From NCBI GenBank assembly GCA_027604705.1, contig JADHYV010000009.1:248001-312000 (forward strand): a stretch of 64,000 nt of DNA, read 5' to 3'. Both the position numbers and the translations under genes were made by a program. Positions 1-10,222 of the stretch are shown one piece after another (the first letter of the stretch is position 1; each line of letters starts with the position of its first letter). Below the pieces are notes generated by a model, which saw only the letters and a list, made by a program, of their open reading frames with translations, searched no databases and was not told the origin of the DNA. The DNA comes from Allomyces arbusculus (Eukaryota; Blastocladiomycota; Blastocladiomycetes; Blastocladiales; Blastocladiaceae).

Positions 1-266
1 ATTTCCGGGCCGTAGGGACTTGTAACCAAGCAATGGGATGATCGAGGTCAGGGAGAACGAGGTTGCGCTGGAGGCGAGGTGCATCTGTTATCCAATCTTT
101 TTCCTTGCACTTTCGACAAGACCATATCGTCTCGCTACATAATCGGTGCGTGATATTTGCAAGAAATAGGGCGCCGCCAGCAGAGTCTGCACACACCATC
201 TTTCGCGAACGACAACCTACGCATCGCCTCAAACTCCCACACAGTCGCCCCTACCAAACGAAGTCG

Positions 267-1102
267 TCATGCTCCGCCCTCCCCTTGCGCCGCCGCCGTC
301 AAGAGGAACGCCCAGTACGCGTCCAGTGCGGCAACCAAGCCGTCAAACACGGCCACGTTCCCGAGCGGGTTGGCCATCAGGTCCTGTGCGCTCGCGGCGG
401 TCTCGAGCACGCCCACGAGCCAGTCGGCCACGTCGACCGCGGCCACCTGGGTCGGGACACCCGACGGCGGTACAGGACCGTGCACGCCAATGTACTTTGG
501 CCCGTCCTTGGCGTCGAGGTAAGTGCCGATGATCGCCGACGCGCCGTCCATAGCGCGTTCCGCTGCGGTGTGCTCGTCGTCGCCACACCTACAGGGCCAC
601 AACACGCGTCAGTGCCGTTGCCGTACGAGTTCGTTGCGTGCCGCGAAAGCATCACGTACTTTTTCCCGTTCACAAACACATTGCGCCGTTTCTGCACGGC
701 CTCGACAAACGCGACAACGTGAGCCAAACTCATCCCATCCGGCAGTATCCCCGCTGTCTTGGCCCACGTCTTGACCGCGGTAATCCCCTGCGCGTCGTCG
801 GTCGCAAACAGTGCCGACAGCGACTTGGTCCCGGACAGTGGATACGCGAGCGTGCGCGCCACAGCACGGATCGCCTCGAGGTCGACGGCGTGCAGCGGGT
901 CACCCATACTCTCGGTCGTGTTGCCCTGGTCGGGCACGGTGGCCGGCGCCGTCGTCGAGCCGCCTGCAGCAATGGATCCTCGTCGTGGCGCGGCGGCGCC
1001 GGCAGATGGGGAGGTCGGAGAGGAGAAGGACGTGGGCACGGACGCGCTGCGTGCCGCCGCGGAAGCGGCAGGTTTGGCTTCCTTGGTCTGGATGCAGCCC
1101 AT
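267..1102 (-). CDS. Lipidated profilin-like protein (tentative)
   Basis: The protein starts MGCIQTK, a classic N-myristoylation/palmitoylation start (Gly2, Cys3), which suggests membrane attachment. A Ser/Ala/Pro-rich linker of about 60 residues follows. The rest resembles profilin in order of elements: a segment containing KTWAKTAGILPDGMSL, then NVFVNGKKYVMLSRHATNS, then ASAIIGTYLDAKDG, then a hydrophobic C-terminal helix. Profilins bind actin monomers and poly-proline, but I infer the fold from pattern only. The reading frame changes once between about 560 and 605, because the first frame covers 1102 to about 600 and the second runs to 267. A GT..AG pair there would remove only about 20 bases, so a sequencing indel is as likely as a tiny intron. 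The final length would be about 270 residues. The 715 bases upstream are shared with the divergent NDUFAF5 gene. Confidence 0.4.
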
Positions 1103-1817
1103 GGTGGGGTGGAAAAGCTCTACTAGGTACGGAACTTGGACTAGGGGTCGGTCGAGGGCTCTATGACGATGGACGCGTCAGGCCTGGCAAGATCCGTGTG
1201 GAGGGAGGGGGACAGTCCCCATCCCCACCCCCGCTGTTCTCCACGACCGACCTTGGAGCATGGCGTGGCTGCTGCCGCGGGAAGTGATCTGATCCCGGGA
1301 GGAGGCGGGGTCGAGTTTCCTTGGACAATGTCGGGCGCCGAGTAACGCCAAGCTCGGTGAGCTGCAGGGTCCTTGGACGAAGCCGTGGCAGTCGTGTCGT
1401 TCAGTTGGTCCTGGGTCACGGTACGAGGCGGACGAAAAGACAAGATGCCGCGCTCTTGTTTCGGGCGAGTTTGCAGAAAGTGGAGAGGGCGAAGAATGGG
1501 TCAATCGGGGGGACGGAGGTCCTGCAAGGTCCGGAGAACAACGCGACCATGGGCCACAGGTCGCCGCAACCCGCAGCAAACGACAAGCGACGCGACCTCG
1601 CAAAGTGCAAATTTCGCTTTGATCAGGAGCACGTGCGATTGACTTGGTCTTTCTGAGCCGTGTTTGCTTTGATCACAAAATCGCGTTTAGCCAACCTCCT
1701 CGCCGTCGATCGCGCCCAAAGCCGAGCTCTTCTTGGTGCACAAATCCTGCAGCAATCTCACGCAAGAATCCGAGCGCGCCGATCTTTCGCATTCACGTCG
1801 AGCCGCCACCTTCCATC
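1103..1817. other. Divergent intergenic region, 715 bases
   Basis: This stretch lies between the start of the minus-strand profilin-like gene and the start of NDUFAF5, so it should hold both promoters. I see no supported gene. A CACGTG box is present near 1630. Confidence 0.5.
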
Positions 1818-3152
1818 ATGTTCGCCAACACCATGGCCGCCCTGGCCCGCCGCGCCGTAATCCGCACCCTGGCACCATCCGCCACGCTCGCGACGGGGGC
1901 ACCTATCGTCTTTGACCGCCATGCCAAGAAGTTTCAGCGCGACCGGGCCGCCAAGCACCCGAACGCTCGCTTGACCGACTACCTCAAGGACGAGGTCGCG
2001 CATCGCATCGTCGAGCGGATCCTGGTCCGTGGTTTCGAGCCCGTTGCGGTGGAACCAAGGCAACAAATTGACCTTGACGCTATGATGCGTGCGCTCTGGG
2101 TTCTGATCACCAGGATGTCAAGGACCGGTACCCGACGATTGTCGACATTGGTGCCGGCGCGGGCCATCTCGCCAAGCACCTCGACCAGGACATTACCAAC
2201 AAGGTCATCATGTGCGACGTGTCGCGTACGTGTTTCTCCACCCCATTAACCGGCGTTCCTTTGCTGACGATGCCGGTGCGTGGTGTTCAGGCGACCTGCT
2301 CTATCGTGACGCCGACCTCGACGGTGAGCGGGAAGTCGAGATCGAGAGGCGCGTGATGGACGAAGAGACGGAGCTCTTAACCACGTTCCCGGAAAACAGC
2401 GTCGACATGATCATCTCCAACATGTCGATGCACTGGGTCAACGATTTGCCGGGTGCGTCACTCCCCCACCTGTTCCTGGGGCTCGAATCCAATCTAATCT
2501 GGGTGATCCTCGTAGGAGTTTTGATCCAGGCACGCAAGTGTCTTAAGCCTGACCGCGTCTTTATTGGTGCTATGATTGGCGGCGAGTCGCTTTTTGAGCT
2601 GCGCACGAGCCTGCAGCTCGCCGAACTTGAGCGCGAGGGTGGATTGTCTCCGCGAGTCAGCCCGATGACGGTCAGTGCTGACATGGGCAGCCTGCTCGGA
2701 CGCGCGGGGTTCGCGCTCACTACGGGTGCGTCGCGACTGTCGACAATGGGATTTGGAGAAGGACACTGACGATGCCTCCGTCCAGTGGACGTGGACGAAA
2801 TTGTCGTCGACTACCCATCCATGTTCGAGCTCATCGACGACCTGCACGCCATGGGCGAGTCAAACGCCGTCTTGCAACGGTACGTGCATTTTGCATTTCG
2901 GACGGGCATAATCGTTCACGGATACCTGATCTCACGATCGATATTTACGTGTCTAGCCGCCCGTTCCTCCACCGCGACACGCTCCTCGCAGCGTCGTCGA
3001 TCTACCAGCAACTACACGGTAACCCGGATGGAACGGTCCCCGCCACGTTCCAGATTATTTACTTAATCGGGTGGAAGCCGTCACCGTCGCAGCCCGCACC
3101 ACTCGAGCGCGGGTCTGCCAAGATGAGTCTGAAGAAGGTGCTTGAAGAGTAA
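1818..3152 (+). CDS. NDUFAF5: Mitochondrial complex I assembly methyltransferase/hydroxylase NDUFAF5
   Basis: Six exons: 1818-2048, 2114-2225, 2291-2452, 2516-2725, 2786-2879, 2957-3152. The five introns are 60-77 bases with GT..AG ends, and the exons sum to 334 codons plus stop, close to the usual size of about 345. The N-terminus is Arg/Ala-rich like a mitochondrial presequence. The family signature [14 protein letters not shown] follows, then the SAM-binding motif I ([14 protein letters not shown], about residue 86), then [12 protein letters not shown], which matches the post-motif II block. The C-terminus has the [13 protein letters not shown] block typical of the BioC/NDUFAF5 group. In animals the protein hydroxylates an arginine of NDUFS7 during assembly of complex I. 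Its presence implies that this organism keeps respiratory complex I. Confidence 0.9.
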
Positions 3153-3232
3153 TGCGTACCGAGTGGCATGAATTATGTAGGACACAAGAAAAATGAATCC
3201 ATGTTTCGGTTTTAAGCCACCCGACCTCGCAC

Positions 3233-4870
3233 TCAGCCTTGCTCATTCTCGTCCATCAAATACGAATTCGTCCATGCTGTATCCGGTGTTTCGGGAAGTA
3301 CCGTTTGCGACCCGGCACGGCTAGCAGCAGGTTCGTCTAGCATCGCAAACAGATCCGCAACTGCGGCGGATTGCGGCGACCCACGCGCGAACGGGAGCAT
3401 GGGCGATAAAGAGCCACTCCGCGGCATCGGCGTCGCGCCGCGTGACCAAGTCGACGTTGGAATGGGGTCAAGCGCAAACGGTGGAGCATCATCGGCCGCG
3501 TCGAGCGCAGGGAACTCGGGCCACGCCGCACCCTCCGGGTTGAAGTGCGCGAGTAGGTTCTCAAACGAGAGTACATCGTCTGCCGCCAAGTCGGCCAACA
3601 CGGATTCGTCTGGAGCGGCCGGCTCAAGCATGATCCCAGGCCTTCGCGCGTCGACTGAGGTTTCACACTCCTCAACCGAAAACTCCTTGTCTTGCCCTTG
3701 CTGTGCACCGCCGCTGCCTTCACCCGTCTCGCTTGGTTGAGCTGGTCGAGTCTTCCGGCGCACATTGAGCTTTTTTGACAATGCTGCAGCGCGCTGCTGC
3801 TCAAACTCGGCCAAGAGCTGGATCACGGCATCGGTCCTCAACTCGCGCGACGGAAACTCTGGAACAGCACCGCGAATCGCCGCATACTGATCGCCACGGT
3901 CCTTTGCGCGAGCAAGGAGGCCTTGGTCCACGACATGTGCGCCACGCAACGACCACGCTGCTGACACGAGGGCACGGCCGTATTTGGTCGCATCAATCGG
4001 GGCAGCCGCAGCAGCCGCACGCAACGCCGCGGGATCAGCAATGACAGGCTGCAATAATCTTGTCCACCCGTCACCAGCGACCCCAACGCACCACCGGTTT
4101 TCGAGAGGGTGCGTGGGCACCGTCGTGTGCCACGATAAACCGGACCCGCCTTCCCACGCAGAGGGAGCCAGACAATGGTTCTTGGTGAGCTGATGGAGCA
4201 AGTAAGCGGCGTCGCAGCCAGGCAAGTAATACTGGGCCGTCGACTTCCATGGCACGGGCATGTCTCCGGCCCACCGCAGCAGGACCTTGAGGTGCGCAGC
4301 CATGTCGTGCAGGACGCGAGTCGCATGCAATACGGTCGCGAGCCGTGCTACGGCAATTGGGTAAGGCGTAGAATGTGCCCATGACGGCGTCGTTTTCCAA
4401 AGCGTGAACAGCGTATAGACGGTAAAGCAGGTCAAGAGCGCATGCCCGCGCGCGGGGAGAGCAAGTCGCGGACGACCGGGAATGTCCAAGTACTCGACAC
4501 TCTCGCCCGCGGGGACGGGTTCGTCAAGTATCAGCGCGGCGATCACATTAAAAAACTCGTCGCGGCCAGCACGCGGCGGCGGTGCTGCAAGGTGGACGAG
4601 AGAAAAGTGGGTCGCGCGCCAGGTCCGGAGAAAGCAGGCATAACTCAAGTCGGTAGCGTCGCGCACATAGCGGTCGCGCAGCAGCTTCACGTCGTGCACC
4701 AGGGCATCGACAACGACCTTGACTTGGCCGCAAGCGATCCATCGGCGCGCACGGAATCGAGCGAGGTGCGTTGCATGCGCGAGCGGCGGGACGGGCGGGA
4801 CATGGCCTGGGAAGCCCGGTGGTGGATTGGCAGCCGGTTGTTGTTGTTGGTCACGCTGCAACGTGTCCAT
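3233..4870 (-). CDS. SNAPC1-like snRNA-activating complex subunit
   Basis: A single open frame of 545 residues from the ATG at 4870. An upstream in-frame extension exists but is unlike protein, so I chose MDTLQRDQQ as the start. Residues about 55-260 resemble SNAPC1 (SNAP43) in order: a D-x-x-x-L-x-x-R-(F/Y) helix, a LRTWRATHFSLVHL segment matching the ELWRNMKF region, a TCFTVYTLFTLW helix matching GALYLLYGLY, and a DAAYLLHQL block matching FDAAYIFRKL. SNAPC1 is part of the complex that recruits RNA polymerases II and III to snRNA promoters. The C-terminal 200 residues are acidic and probably disordered. The assignment is from remembered family pattern and should be treated as moderate. Confidence 0.5.
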   Translation of the reverse strand: MDTLQRDQQQQPAANPPPGFPGHVPPVPPLAHATHLARFRARRWIACGQVKVVVDALVHDVKLLRDRYVRDATDLSYACFLRTWRATHFSLVHLAAPPPRAGRDEFFNVIAALILDEPVPAGESVEYLDIPGRPRLALPARGHALLTCFTVYTLFTLWKTTPSWAHSTPYPIAVARLATVLHATRVLHDMAAHLKVLLRWAGDMPVPWKSTAQYYLPGCDAAYLLHQLTKNHCLAPSAWEGGSGLSWHTTVPTHPLENRWCVGVAGDGWTRLLQPVIADPAALRAAAAAAPIDATKYGRALVSAAWSLRGAHVVDQGLLARAKDRGDQYAAIRGAVPEFPSRELRTDAVIQLLAEFEQQRAAALSKKLNVRRKTRPAQPSETGEGSGGAQQGQDKEFSVEECETSVDARRPGIMLEPAAPDESVLADLAADDVLSFENLLAHFNPEGAAWPEFPALDAADDAPPFALDPIPTSTWSRGATPMPRSGSLSPMLPFARGSPQSAAVADLFAMLDEPAASRAGSQTVLPETPDTAWTNSYLMDENEQG

Positions 4871-4919
4871 GATGGCAGTTGTTTGCAGGAACTGGCGGCA
4901 CGGTTTGATGCTTGATGTT

Positions 4920-7900
4920 TGATGCTTGTTGCGGTAATTTGGTGGTCGGCGCGACACTCCCTCGAGGACCCTCTCTTTTATGGCCACGAGACTAACGCCA
5001 GCCCTTGAACGCCTTCGTTTTATCCCGGATCGCCACGACATGGACATGTGGGCCGACTTGGTTGCCAGAATCACACTTGTCTTGCAGCACCACCACGCCA
5101 TTTTACCACGCCGGATTGCTGTTTTTTAATCGCGACGATGTTGTCGTTCCCTCCCTTGGCCGACTTATTCATCTCAAGAAGCTTTGTATCAACGTGGGAT
5201 CCAATGCTGAATCTGACTGGGTGATGGTTCTGGATGCAGTCGATGTGCACCCAAGGCCGCGTTCGCTGGCTTTGAAGTCAAGCAAATAGTCGATCATATT
5301 GCTCTCATCGCTTCCATCATTTCCTGTTCTCGAAGTTTTTGATTGGGCATGTCCGCCACGCTACTTGTCCCGTGTCCTTGCTCTAATTGATGCACCTTAA
5401 TTGATACGGCTTTCACTTGTTGTTGACCAAATGGACACGACCTTGAATGATCAGAACCTGTGGGGATCGCTGCATTCCATGTCGTGCAGCTTGCGGCAGT
5501 CATATTCCCACGCCTGCACGCATTCAATTTCATCACAATGGAGCCTACTCCGATTGTCGAAACTGTAATCACGTCCAATCGCTCTCTGTGAATACTGGAC
5601 GCACTGGCGCCAATCGTGCTGCAGCCCACGACATTGGTCCTCTGTCTCTCTTGCGCTGCTCCTCTTGGAACAGCAATCACATCAGGCACAATGATGATTC
5701 CTCCTCGAGTGGAGATGCTCACCCGAGTGCCATTTGTATCGGAAGATGACGTTCCTACTATTATGGAGCGCGGGACTCCATCATCTGTTTGCAAACTTGT
5801 TCTTGGTGGCAATATCACCCCTACTGTGTGTTCCAACTTGCAGAGTCGCACTTGCCACAGCTTCAGATGCTCCACTTGGTTGATAGCATTGTGAAGGATC
5901 AGTGCGCTCTCTTTGAGGCGCTCGACCGTCAGTTTCGGCGCAACGTTGTGAAGGGACTGGGCCTGTTTTTCCAAGATGTGGAAGGCCCTCCTTGAGATAG
6001 TGCCCCAGTTCGCCATTAATCTCCAGTATCGTTTGCCACGTCTCCGGGCTCTGACTTTGCATGCATTTAGCCGATGAGGACGATGTTTCGACTATGATCC
6101 ATACACTGCCTGCAGCAACGCTTGAGGAGTTTCAGTGGGGTGGAGCCTGTCATGAGCAATGAGGATGTAATTGGGGAATGCCTTCTGACCTGTGCATGGT
6201 CCATGCTCCAGCATGTGCAAATCCCGAGATTTCCTGGTGGAAATCTGTCGTTGGTGCTCAAGGACAGCATGACGGCTGTGGATGGACAGTTACGCCTTGA
6301 TATAAACTTGACGACCTGCAAACGCATTTGATGGCAGGCAAGAAGAGTGGCCTTGGCAAGTGTCACGACGTTAACTATGGTTTCCACTTGATACAAGTGT
6401 CTGGATGAAGCCTTTTCTGTCTTTCTTGCTCATTTTTGGCTTGGCCGAATCCATTGGAAACTCCACTTTTGCAGCAACACCAGGCTTTTGCAGCAGGTCT
6501 GTGCATTTGCTTGCCATCAGGGCAACAGCTTTGGCGACGTTGAATCCAGCGTCATGCTTTTGAAATGATATCAAAGATTTTGCGCGACAAAGCTAAGCAG
6601 CAGGTACCCTTTTTGTGCTCAGTCAAGGCGGGCATCTGCAAAGAAATGCATCTGCTGCATCCGTGTTGGTGCTCTGAGGTCATCATGACCTCTTCACGAC
6701 AGCCAGCTGGCATCAATATTTCCACCATTTGCTCTGCTGGAGGCACCACTTCGGACAGCAACCAACTGCAAACTGAGCGCAGTCAATGTGCTATTCTTTC
6801 ACTTCCACGATTGGCACATTTGACGAATGTCGACCATGGAGCAGCTCCCATGTGTGCCAAGACGCGTATTACCAAACTTCTTATCCGTCTTGGTCAACCC
6901 GCTGATGTGATTGCACTGGCATGCTCTTCACCAGCTTGGTTTGCACCAGCTCTTGACGTGGCGATCCAGCACGCCACCAACGCCGTCAGTCTTGATCTGG
7001 GGTCGCTGTTTGGTGTGGACGACAACTTCATCATATTTTTTGCATGTCCAATTGGAACCATTGCTGTGACACCCCTCGACGTAGTTTGATGCCATTCTTG
7101 AGACTGAGGTGAATGTTGAGGGACCCTTTTAGCACCATGCACAGCACGCGCATCATTTCAGTCACAGCATACGACTGAGAAATGAGCATGGGAGTGCCAG
7201 ATGACGGTTCCACAGCAGCAAGAATTAGATAGGCACGCGGTGGATCGTCCTTGGGTGTGCGCCCAGTGGGCACAGTTGACTGGGCAGGAGTTGGAGGAAG
7301 CAGTGCAGGTGTGTTGATGGGTTTTGTATTGATTGAGACGCAAGAAGCCCTTGGCCCTGTTTGAAACCTCAGCCAATCCGTCGATCCTATGTCCGCTCCC
7401 AAATGTACTTCATCTGTGATTGCTGATGGTGCCACTCGTGCTTCTCCACCTGATGTAAGTAGATATGGGTGCTCCTGGCAGCATCATTCCTTTTGCGTCT
7501 GCTCAACAAAATGACATGGGGGATGCAGAACCACACAAAACAGACGAGGGCCAATTTTGCTTGCTGTACTTGTTTCATGCTTCTAGGAAAACGTGATGAG
7601 CAGGATGTGATGCTGGCCAACAAATCATCCTAATCACCAGCAACTGATCACTTTGCTGTGAAGGAATGTGTATCATTGTTTGCATGGCGCGGTTTGTGCT
7701 TCTCCACAAGACAGCCGGCATTGCAAATAGTTTGCTTCGTTTGTCGCTCACGCATCCATGACCAAAATGATTCAAAGAAAATTGTCTGTGCTTGATGAAG
7801 CAAATGCACTCCATTCCAGTCCATTGATGAGCCATAAAATGCCAAGCGTGGCATGACCTGCGCATCCCAGCTCACAAGAGCAGCTTGATGTGGTCTGGGA

Positions 7901-8030
7901 CGCATGGTCGCCTTGGACGGAATCGCGGATAAAGGCAGCAACACTGCATAATTGCTTGCTTTTGAGCAAAACGCGAAATCTACAACCCGTTTCTGTCCGC
8001 GGAAAGGTCCTTGCATCAGCGCGGTCAATA
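4920..8030. other. Island of lower G+C with no recognisable gene
   Basis: Base composition drops to about half G+C by eye, against well over 60 percent on both sides, and the strong G/C-ending codon bias of the neighbours disappears. Several long open frames exist, none of which I recognise: 5294-6016 minus (240 residues, first 60 predicted helical), 6565-7089 plus (174), 7031-7435 minus (134) and 7648-8148 minus (166, its start reaching into the flank). They overlap and alternate in frame and strand, so the picture is of an old or foreign insert rather than one working gene. I found no terminal repeats or target-site duplication by eye. It could be a decayed mobile element of an unfamiliar family or transferred DNA. 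Confidence 0.45.
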
Positions 8031-8573
8031 GAAGGTCGGCTAACTCTGTGCATCTGATGCGCGCGCCAACGACGACGTGCCTGGTCCACCGTGGTGTCGG
8101 GTCGTCGTTCGCCGGCGCGGCTGTGCAACAGAGAAGCGGCCATGACATGACGGTGCTGGCGCTTTGTCTTCTGGTTGGTGCTGTGACTTGGTCACAAAGA
8201 GCGGTGGAAGTGAGGTGTCAGATCTGTCGCGTCTTTGCTGTTCACAGCGTGATGTTGGCAGGGCGAGGCTGGCTTGTCGCGTCGCGTGTTCGAAGCGCGT
8301 CGCGGGTTCGTTCACGGTTCACACCGGTTCGCCAGTCGCAACGCAATCGTGCCGCCATTTGTGAACCGCACACGCGTCGCCTCGCAACTGCCGCCGCCGC
8401 CCACCACACTCGACACCACGCTGCTGTCTCGACCGTCATCGATCTCGCCACCGACGCGCGACTCTCGCACCGCGACCGCCCGCAACCGCCCGCACTCCGC
8501 GCCGCTGACACCATCACGTCGTCTGCGCCGCACCTTCGATCCGTTTTTTCCCTGCACCACCAACACCTTCACC

Positions 8574-9619
8574 ATGGCCACTGTACGCTGATGCCTCACC
8601 TGCGCGTCCCTGCCCCGCCTGTACTCGGCTTCGCGTTGCTCGAGACCCAGCGCGATCGAGCGCCGACGCGTGCGATCCATCCCGCGGCCGCATTCATGCG
8701 GTTGGTCGGTTGGCGGGCGCGTTGGCTGAGCCCGTCGTGCGACTCAAAACGATCCCTGTGTCTCACCCGCCGCCATTTGCGTGCACTTAGGAGCGCGACA
8801 ACCAAGTCTACATGGCCAAGCTCTCGGAGCAGGCCGAGCGTTACGACGGTGCGTTTTAGCCTCAAGTCCTCGCATCGGTGAGATCGGACTCTCTGACCCA
8901 CACGCATTCACAATCCTCTAGAGATGGTCAACTTCATGAAGGAGGTGGCCAAGCTCGGCGTGGAGCTGACGGTCGAGGAGCGCAACCTGCTGTCGGTCGC
9001 CTACAAGAACGTGATTGGCGCGCGGCGTGCGTCGTGGCGCATTGTCTCGTCGATTGAGCAGAAGGAGGAGAACAAGGGCAATGCCGCGCAGGTCGACAAG
9101 ATCAAGGGCTACCGGCAAAAGATTGAGGCCGAGCTTTCGGATGTGTGCTCGGACATTCTTGCGGTCCTCGACGCGCATCTGATCCCGGCGGCCGAGGCTG
9201 GCGAGTCCAAGGTCTTCTACTACAAGATGAAGGGCGACTACCACCGGTACCTGGCCGAGTTTGCCGCCGGCGACCGGCGCAAGGAGGCGGCGGCGGCGGC
9301 GCACGACGCCTACAAGCACGCGACCGACATTGCGCAGACGGAGCTGGCGCCGACGCACCCGATCCGCCTCGGTCTCGCGCTCAACTTCTCGGTCTTCTAT
9401 TACGAGATTCTCAACTCGCCCGACCGCGCGTGCCACCTGGCCAAGCAGGCGTTTGACGACGCGATTGCCGAGCTCGACACGCTTTCGGAGGAGTCCTACA
9501 AGGACTCGACGCTCATCATGCAGCTGCTGCGCGATAACCTCACGCTGTGGACGTCCGACCTGCAGGAGGGCGACAAGGGCGACGAGGCCAAGGAGGACAA
9601 TGGCGAGGCCGCGCACTAA
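8574..9619 (+). CDS. 14-3-3 phosphoserine-binding adaptor protein
   Basis: Three coding exons: 8574-8582, 8791-8848 and 8922-9619, giving 254 residues, the usual 14-3-3 length. The first coding exon holds only ATG GCC ACT. Splicing yields [20 protein letters not shown], the standard N-terminal helix with the YMAKL(S/A)EQAERY signature. The second signature is present as [20 protein letters not shown], and the phosphopeptide-binding groove residues are kept (K in [16 protein letters not shown]; the RYLAEF and [10 protein letters not shown] helices). 14-3-3 dimers bind phosphorylated client proteins and regulate their location and activity. A helix-breaking acidic tail ends the protein. The 208-base first intron is long for this window. 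The family is beyond reasonable doubt. Confidence 0.97.
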
Positions 9620-10222
9620 GTCGATGAGGTCGTGCCCGAAGCGCGCGCCGGTTTGTGCGCGCGGTGTGCACGGGAGCGTATAACTCTCGAGGGTAACCGC
9701 GCGTCGAGGACACGCGCCGCTTGTTGGGTTGGAGTTGGTTGATTGGATGGAGTTGAAGGAGAGCGTTTGTTCACTGGCATTGTCCCCCCCATTTCCGGTT
9801 TTCCTGGTTCGATATCATCACGTCTCGGTCGCTTTTCTTGGATGCGATCTGGTTCCTCCCGTGACCCTGCTTGCTGTTGGCCCGAACTGCGTCAGGCCGC
9901 ACGAACACGTCCAGAGTCGCGATCAGGCCCGCGTCAGCCGCGTTAGCTCGATTGTCGGCGGCTCTGGCTTCTTTGCCACTCGGTGTGCTCGCTTTGCATG
10001 GTGCCGCTCGTGCTGCTTCCAAGACAGGCTGGACAACGAGGGAGGATGGCTGCCAGGTTAGGGCTAATCATCTCCGGAGAGCCAGGTTATGCCAGGTTAT
10101 GGCCCCGCTTGACCCTCCATCACCGTTCACCAACGTCGACCTCGAGCAACGTTCCAACAACCAAAGAATCAACGAAACGAACCGACTCGGCGCACTCGAC
10201 ACTGTGCACCGTCTGCAGCACC
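9620..10222. other. Intergenic, 603 bases
   Basis: Between the 14-3-3 stop and the symplekin start. It should hold the 14-3-3 3' end and the symplekin promoter. No gene is supported. Confidence 0.5.

Noticed and set aside
267-1102. A Ragulator LAMTOR1-like protein, because of the MGC start
   Set aside because: LAMTOR1 is shorter and lacks anything like the NGKKYVMLSR and AIIGTYLDAKDG segments.
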